A stretch of DNA of 9,579 bases. Origin: Algoriphagus sp. Lineage in GTDB: Bacteria; Bacteroidota; Bacteroidia; Cytophagales; Cyclobacteriaceae. The stretch covers positions 1 to 9,579 of the forward strand of contig JALRIY010000075.1 of NCBI GenBank assembly GCA_023255285.1, read 5' to 3'. A model generated the notes under the pieces. That model was not told the origin of the DNA, did no database searches, and saw only the letters and a program-made list of their open reading frames with translations. Shown piece after piece: positions 5,153 through 9,579 of the stretch; the first letter of the stretch is position 1, and every line of letters begins with the position of its first letter. The translations under genes and the position numbers were made by a program.

Positions 5153-7786
5153 TTAAAAAAGCCCTAATTGCTCATCCTCCCCTTTCTTTGGAGTTAGGGT
5201 AAGGGTACTTCCTATCTCCAAATCCTCTGAGGATTCTTCCTGAAGCTCCTCGTTGGAAACGTCTACTTCCTCTGCAGCTATCGGTTCGGAAACTTGTTCG
5301 GACTCAATCAATTGCAATTCCTTTACCTCGTGTGTGCTCAATTTATTGCCAATAGCCTTCCAACCTTTCACATCGATCAGCATTTCAAGATCGAAATCCA
5401 TTTGTTCTTCGGTCTTTCCTTTGATCAGGGTCACAGAAACCTGCGCTTTGGAATCGGTAGTAACTAATTTGAGGTAAGATTGCTTGTGTTCGGTAATAAA
5501 GTTAAACCGCTTATTAAGCGTCGTAGTCTCAATCAAAAACCGTTTCACAAAAAAACCTTTGCTAACCCCATCGAAGTAGACAGCACCAATTACTTTTTGA
5601 GAATCAAATTTTTGAATCAAAAGTACATCTAAAGGCTCATAGCGATTGGTCAGCTCAAAACTGGTTAACTCGTAATCCCCATTTTTGTAGCAAACTAAAA
5701 TTTTATCATCACCCAGGAAATTACCAATTAGCTTGCCCCTAGAATCCGTATTTAATCTACCTACCGAGGCATCGTAGAAGATATTGATGCCCCCTAAAGT
5801 TGATTTCCCCTCCATCTTAAATTGAACTTTTCGAACAGGGTATCTCGTCAATATATTTCCACCTGCTGCACGGCCTTTTATTTCAAGGTCAGCAAAGTCA
5901 AAATCAAAAACCTTTACTCTCGCCTTAGCACCTTGCGTCAAATAAACAGTCACTACTTCTGCTTCTCCATTGGGATTGGCGGTTAGGTACACTAACTTAG
6001 ATCCTTTGGTCCCTTTAGTAAGATCATATTCCTTATCGCGTGTCACCCCACCTACTTGGAAACGCTTGACCATGGCCCTACCAGATACTCCATCCAAATA
6101 AATGAAGTTATAGGTCATACGTTCGTCATTTTTCCGAAATACGCCAACATAGGCAATATCCTTGCCCATGAATAACTTTTCTTGAATTTTGGACACCATC
6201 AATTTTCCGTCTCGACGAATGGCAATAATATCATCCAAATCCGAGCATTCACAAACATATTCGTCCTTTTTGAGGCCATAGCCTACAAAACCATCTACCC
6301 GATTAACATACAATTTGGCATTATTTGCAGCTACAACAGCAGCTTGAATGGTATCAAATGCCCTTATTTCAGTCTTTCGCTCCCTACCCTTCCCATACTT
6401 ATCTAGCAAATTTTGGTAATAGGCAATTGCAAAATCGGTTAAGTGCTTCAGGTTGTAGTTCACTTCCTTCAATTCATCCTGAAGCCGCTTCATCAACTCA
6501 TCCGCCTTAAAGGTATCAAACTTGGATATTCGCTTGATTTTAATCTCAGTCAATCGAACCAAATCTTCTTGGATAATAGTCCGGTAGAAATCAGGCTTGT
6601 AGGGATCCAATCCTTTATCGATTGCTTCTAATACGGCATCCCAGGTAGTACATTCTTCAATGTCTCTGTAAATCCGATTTTCAATAAATATCTTTTCTAG
6701 TGATGAGAACAAGAGTTTCTCCAACAGCTCCCCCTTCCGAATTTCCAGTTCCTTACGGAGTAATTCCTTTGTTTGAGTGGTATTGTACTTTAAAATCCGA
6801 TTGACAGTTAAGAAAACAGGTTTCTCATCAATAATGACGCAAGCATTCGGAGAGATTGATACTTCACAATCTGTAAATGCATACAAAGCATCGATAGTCA
6901 CATCCGGAGAAACCCCTGGAGCTAATTGAATCTGTATCTCTACATCCTTGGCCGTATTGTCTACCACCTTTTTTATTTTGATCTTTCCTTTATCGTTGGC
7001 TTTTAGGATAGAATCAATCAAAGAATCAGTGGTTGTCCCAAAAGGTATTTCCTTGATTAATAATGTTTTATTAGCATCCTCTTCTATTCTAGCTCTAACT
7101 TTAATCTTCCCACCTCGTAAGCCTTCCTGATAGTCCGAAAAGTCTGCCAAACCACCCGTAAGGAAATCGGGAAGAACCTGTGGAGAATTGCCACGGAGGA
7201 TTTCAATGGAAGCTTCAATCAACTCTCTAAAATTGTGAGGCAAAATTTTGGTAGACAATCCAACTGCTATGCCTTCCACCCCTTGAGCCAAAAGCAAGGG
7301 AAACTTTACTGGCAGGGTTACGGGCTCACGTTTTCGTCCATCGTACGAAAGCTGCCAGTCTGTAGTTTGTGGATTAAATACCACATCCAAAGCAAACTTG
7401 GATAGCCGCGCTTCAATGTATCGTGCCGCAGCAGCCCCATCCCCAGTGCGCACATCCCCCCAGTTGCCTTGAGTCTCGATCAATAGGTCTTTTTGCCCCA
7501 TGTTGACTATAGCATCCCCAATGGATGCATCCCCATGAGGATGGTATTGCATGGATTGACCAATAATGTTGGCGACCTTATTGAATCGACCATCGTCCAT
7601 TTCCTTCATAGCGTGAAGGATTCGCCGTTGGACTGGCTTCAACCCATCTTCAATGGCTGGTACAGCCCGCTCAAGAATTACGTATGATGCATAGTCAAGG
7701 AACCAGTCCTTATACATGCCAGTTACTGGTACTGAACCGTGCAAACTGCTATCAGGACTTTCAGATAATGGGGTATCGTCACTCAT
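5153..7786 (-). CDS. parC: DNA topoisomerase IV subunit A
   Basis: An 877-residue type IIA topoisomerase A subunit, the DNA-breaking and rejoining partner of the B subunit encoded just upstream. The complex decatenates daughter chromosomes. It opens with the winged-helix region (DYASYVILERAVPAIEDGLK, 31-50, then PVQRRILHAM). YHPHGDASIGDAIV (81-94) follows, then the catalytic tyrosine Y123 in AAARYIEARLSK. The tower and coiled-coil region spans roughly 230-490. The C-terminal part (about 500-815) looks like a beta-pinwheel, with a degenerate IKGRAAGGN at 636-644 instead of the GyrA-box QRRGGKG; this favours ParC over GyrA, as does the adjacent parE-like gene. The last 50 or so residues are acidic, low complexity and end in QLGLF. 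The residue equivalent to quinolone-contact Ser83 of E. coli GyrA is Ala87, while the acidic partner is kept as D91. The start lies 50 bp after parE and 15 bp separate its stop from trmH. Confidence 0.93.
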   Translation of the reverse strand: MSDDTPLSESPDSSLHGSVPVTGMYKDWFLDYASYVILERAVPAIEDGLKPVQRRILHAMKEMDDGRFNKVANIIGQSMQYHPHGDASIGDAIVNMGQKDLLIETQGNWGDVRTGDGAAAARYIEARLSKFALDVVFNPQTTDWQLSYDGRKREPVTLPVKFPLLLAQGVEGIAVGLSTKILPHNFRELIEASIEILRGNSPQVLPDFLTGGLADFSDYQEGLRGGKIKVRARIEEDANKTLLIKEIPFGTTTDSLIDSILKANDKGKIKIKKVVDNTAKDVEIQIQLAPGVSPDVTIDALYAFTDCEVSISPNACVIIDEKPVFLTVNRILKYNTTQTKELLRKELEIRKGELLEKLLFSSLEKIFIENRIYRDIEECTTWDAVLEAIDKGLDPYKPDFYRTIIQEDLVRLTEIKIKRISKFDTFKADELMKRLQDELKEVNYNLKHLTDFAIAYYQNLLDKYGKGRERKTEIRAFDTIQAAVVAANNAKLYVNRVDGFVGYGLKKDEYVCECSDLDDIIAIRRDGKLMVSKIQEKLFMGKDIAYVGVFRKNDERMTYNFIYLDGVSGRAMVKRFQVGGVTRDKEYDLTKGTKGSKLVYLTANPNGEAEVVTVYLTQGAKARVKVFDFDFADLEIKGRAAGGNILTRYPVRKVQFKMEGKSTLGGINIFYDASVGRLNTDSRGKLIGNFLGDDKILVCYKNGDYELTSFELTNRYEPLDVLLIQKFDSQKVIGAVYFDGVSKGFFVKRFLIETTTLNKRFNFITEHKQSYLKLVTTDSKAQVSVTLIKGKTEEQMDFDLEMLIDVKGWKAIGNKLSTHEVKELQLIESEQVSEPIAAEEVDVSNEELQEESSEDLEIGSTLTLTPKKGEDEQLGLF

Positions 7787-7836
7787 GTTGGTAATCCAAA
7801 GGTTTAGGAAAATGGATTGGAAAAATTCTAGAAAAC

Positions 7837-9579
7837 TTAGGTATCTACCTCAGCATTCGCTTCTTCAAGTTCAAGTTGAGGGTCATCTAGGGCCAAATCC
7901 TTCTCTACACGCAAATTGTCAATAATAAAAACTTGACGATCTGGGGTATTTTTACCCATATAGAAGGTTAGTAGGTCAACAATTTTGGTGTCTTTATTAA
8001 GGAGAATGGGATCCAAGCGGATATCCTCTCCAATAAAAGTCCCAAACTCCTCTGGAGATATTTCACCCAAACCCTTGAATCGGGTAATTTCAGGTTTACC
8101 TCCCAATTTATGTATGGCCCGTTGCCGCTCCTCATCGGAATAGCAATAAATCGTTTCCTTCTTGTTTCTTACCCGAAACAAAGGTGTATCCAAAATAAAC
8201 AAATGCCCATTTTTCACCAGATCTGGAAAAAACTGAAGAAAATAGGTCATGATCAATAAGCGAATATGCATCCCATCAACATCCGCATCGGTAGCAATCA
8301 CAATCTTTCGATAACGGAGATTTTCGATCCCATCCTCGATGTTGAGCGCGTGTTGAAGTAAGTTAAACTCTTCATTTTCGTAAACCACTTTCTTTGTCAT
8401 TCCAAAGCAATTGAGTGGTTTACCACGAAGTGAAAAAACAGCTTGAGATTGAACATCTCTACTTTTTGTGATCGAACCCGAAGCCGAATCCCCTTCAGTG
8501 ATAAAAAGCATTGTCTTATTTTTCATCTCCTCATCTGCTTTCGGGTCGTCGTAATGCACGCGACAGTCACGCAGCTTTTTATTATGAAGATTTGCCTTTT
8601 TAGCACGCTCATTTGCCAACTTCTTGATACCCGAAATTTCCTTGCGCTCCCGCTCAGACTGCAAGATTCTCTTCAACAATGCATCGGCTGCTCCTGGATT
8701 TTTGTGCAAATAATTATCTAGTTCAGTCTTGATAAAGTCATTGACAAAAGTACGAAGCGTAGGTCCATCTGGACCAATACTCTGGGAACCCAATTTAGTC
8801 TTGGTTTGGGATTCAAATACAGGTTCTTGTACCCGGACGGCAATAGCAGCAACGACCGACTGACGAATGTCAGAAGCATCGAAATCTTTTTTATAAAATT
8901 CCCGAATTGTTTTTACAATTGCTTCCCGGAATGCAGCCAAGTGCGTACCTCCTTGGGTCGTATACTGCCCATTTACAAAGGAATAATATTCTTCACCATA
9001 ACTTCCAGAGTGCGTAATAGCTACCTCAATGTCATTTCCTTTCAGATGAATGATGGGGTAACGAATACTTTCCTCATCCACCTTATTGGATAAAAGATCA
9101 AATAATCCCCGATCCGAGAAATACTTCTTTCCATTGAATTGGATACTGAGGCCTGCATTCAAATAGGCATAGTTCCACATCTGATTCTCTAGATATTCTG
9201 GAATAAAATGGTAATTCTTGAAGATGGAGGCATCTGGAGAAAAAACGATCTTGGTGCCATTCCGATCTGATGACTTTCCTAGTGGAGCATCATTGACCAA
9301 AATCCCTTTTTCAAATTCTGCCACTTTGGTATCTCCTTCACGGAAAGATTGCACCTTGAAAAAATCTGAAAGTGCGTTTACCGCTTTGGTACCGACTCCA
9401 TTCAAGCCTACCGACTTTTGAAATGCTCCTGAATCGTATTTTCCTCCAGTATTGATTTTAGAAACGCAATCAATCACTTTTCCAAGAGGTATCCCCCTCC
9501 CATAATCCCGCACTTCTACTTTATGCTCTGTGATTTTAACTTCAATAACTCGACCATGACCCATCATGTGTTCGTCTAT
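7837..9579 (-). CDS. parE: DNA topoisomerase IV subunit B (5' end beyond the window)
   Basis: This is the ATPase subunit of topoisomerase IV. The frame stays open to the right edge, where the residues just before MMGHGRVIEVK read I-D-E-H. About 50-60 N-terminal residues, including the catalytic glutamate helix, therefore probably lie outside; the Met at 9567 is internal. Counting from that Met, the GHKL ATPase shows DYGRGIP (21-27) and the ATP-lid loop VGLNGVGTKAVNALS (53-67). The transducer carries QTKTKLG with its ATP-contacting lysine (254-260). The Toprim domain has EGDSASGS (358-365), LRGKPLN (380-386), the metal-binding DADVD (427-431) and RFKGLGE (496-502). The protein ends with an acidic tail ...EEANAEVDT. 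The lack of the long insert seen in some GyrB proteins, and the parC neighbour, favour ParE. Its promoter is outside the window. Confidence 0.93.
   Translation of the reverse strand: MDEHMMGHGRVIEVKITEHKVEVRDYGRGIPLGKVIDCVSKINTGGKYDSGAFQKSVGLNGVGTKAVNALSDFFKVQSFREGDTKVAEFEKGILVNDAPLGKSSDRNGTKIVFSPDASIFKNYHFIPEYLENQMWNYAYLNAGLSIQFNGKKYFSDRGLFDLLSNKVDEESIRYPIIHLKGNDIEVAITHSGSYGEEYYSFVNGQYTTQGGTHLAAFREAIVKTIREFYKKDFDASDIRQSVVAAIAVRVQEPVFESQTKTKLGSQSIGPDGPTLRTFVNDFIKTELDNYLHKNPGAADALLKRILQSERERKEISGIKKLANERAKKANLHNKKLRDCRVHYDDPKADEEMKNKTMLFITEGDSASGSITKSRDVQSQAVFSLRGKPLNCFGMTKKVVYENEEFNLLQHALNIEDGIENLRYRKIVIATDADVDGMHIRLLIMTYFLQFFPDLVKNGHLFILDTPLFRVRNKKETIYCYSDEERQRAIHKLGGKPEITRFKGLGEISPEEFGTFIGEDIRLDPILLNKDTKIVDLLTFYMGKNTPDRQVFIIDNLRVEKDLALDDPQLELEEANAEVDT

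Noticed and set aside
5153..7786. Assignment of the large topoisomerase gene as gyrA.
   Set aside because: There is no canonical GyrA-box QRRGGKG, the pinwheel is degenerate, and the gene lies directly after a ParE-like gene, so parC fits better.
7787..7836. Possible promoter or attenuator between parE and parC (AATCC/GGATT arms).
   Set aside because: The stem is 5 bp with a long loop, and no TAnnTTTG box with proper spacing is present; cotranscription is the simpler reading.
7837..9567. Taking the Met codon at 9567 as the true start of parE.
   Set aside because: The frame stays open to the window edge and the residues before it (I-D-E-H) continue the conserved ATPase helix, so the gene is simply cut by the window.

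Overview
The window looks like core chromosome of a Bacteroidota bacterium, most likely a member of the Cytophagales such as the Cyclobacteriaceae. The rank is inferred from protein signatures and cannot be proved here. Supporting signs are a SusC/TonB-dependent receptor type C-terminus, topoisomerase IV subunits with Bacteroidota-style sequence (for example the YHPHGDASIGDAI stretch of ParC), promoter-like TAnnTTTG boxes, moderate-to-low GC, and no clear Shine-Dalgarno sequences. There is no sign of a phage, transposon, CRISPR array, rRNA or tRNA.

Layout from left to right. Positions 1-206 (+) are the last 67 codons of a TonB-dependent outer-membrane receptor, closed by a strong intrinsic terminator. 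A gene-free stretch of about 195 bp follows. Next is a minus-strand proton-coupled peptide transporter (POT/PTR2 family, 506-2068) with its own terminator and a TTG start. A 207-bp divergent promoter region (2069-2275) separates it from a plus-strand cyclophilin-type peptidyl-prolyl isomerase (2276-2713). That region holds two perfect inverted repeats, one placed over each predicted promoter. A hairpin at 2724-2765 ends the isomerase gene, and its T-tract forms the final codons of the opposite gene.

The rest lies on the minus strand, read from right to left: parE (runs off the right edge), parC, trmH, then a membrane-anchored protein of the neutral/alkaline ceramidase family. parE, parC and trmH are closely spaced (50 and 15 bp) and probably form one operon. 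It would join the two subunits of the chromosome-decatenating topoisomerase IV with a tRNA 2'-O-methyltransferase. The ceramidase-like gene begins 85 bp after trmH. I see no convincing terminator in that gap and only a weak promoter candidate, so it may be partly cotranscribed.

I do not see a new multi-gene system. The points most worth a second look are local: the 13-bp perfect inverted repeat spanning the transporter promoter, a C-terminal QLGLF on ParC that resembles a sliding-clamp-binding peptide, and a ceramidase-family protein that keeps its likely zinc ligands but lacks the serine of the classical GDVSPN motif.
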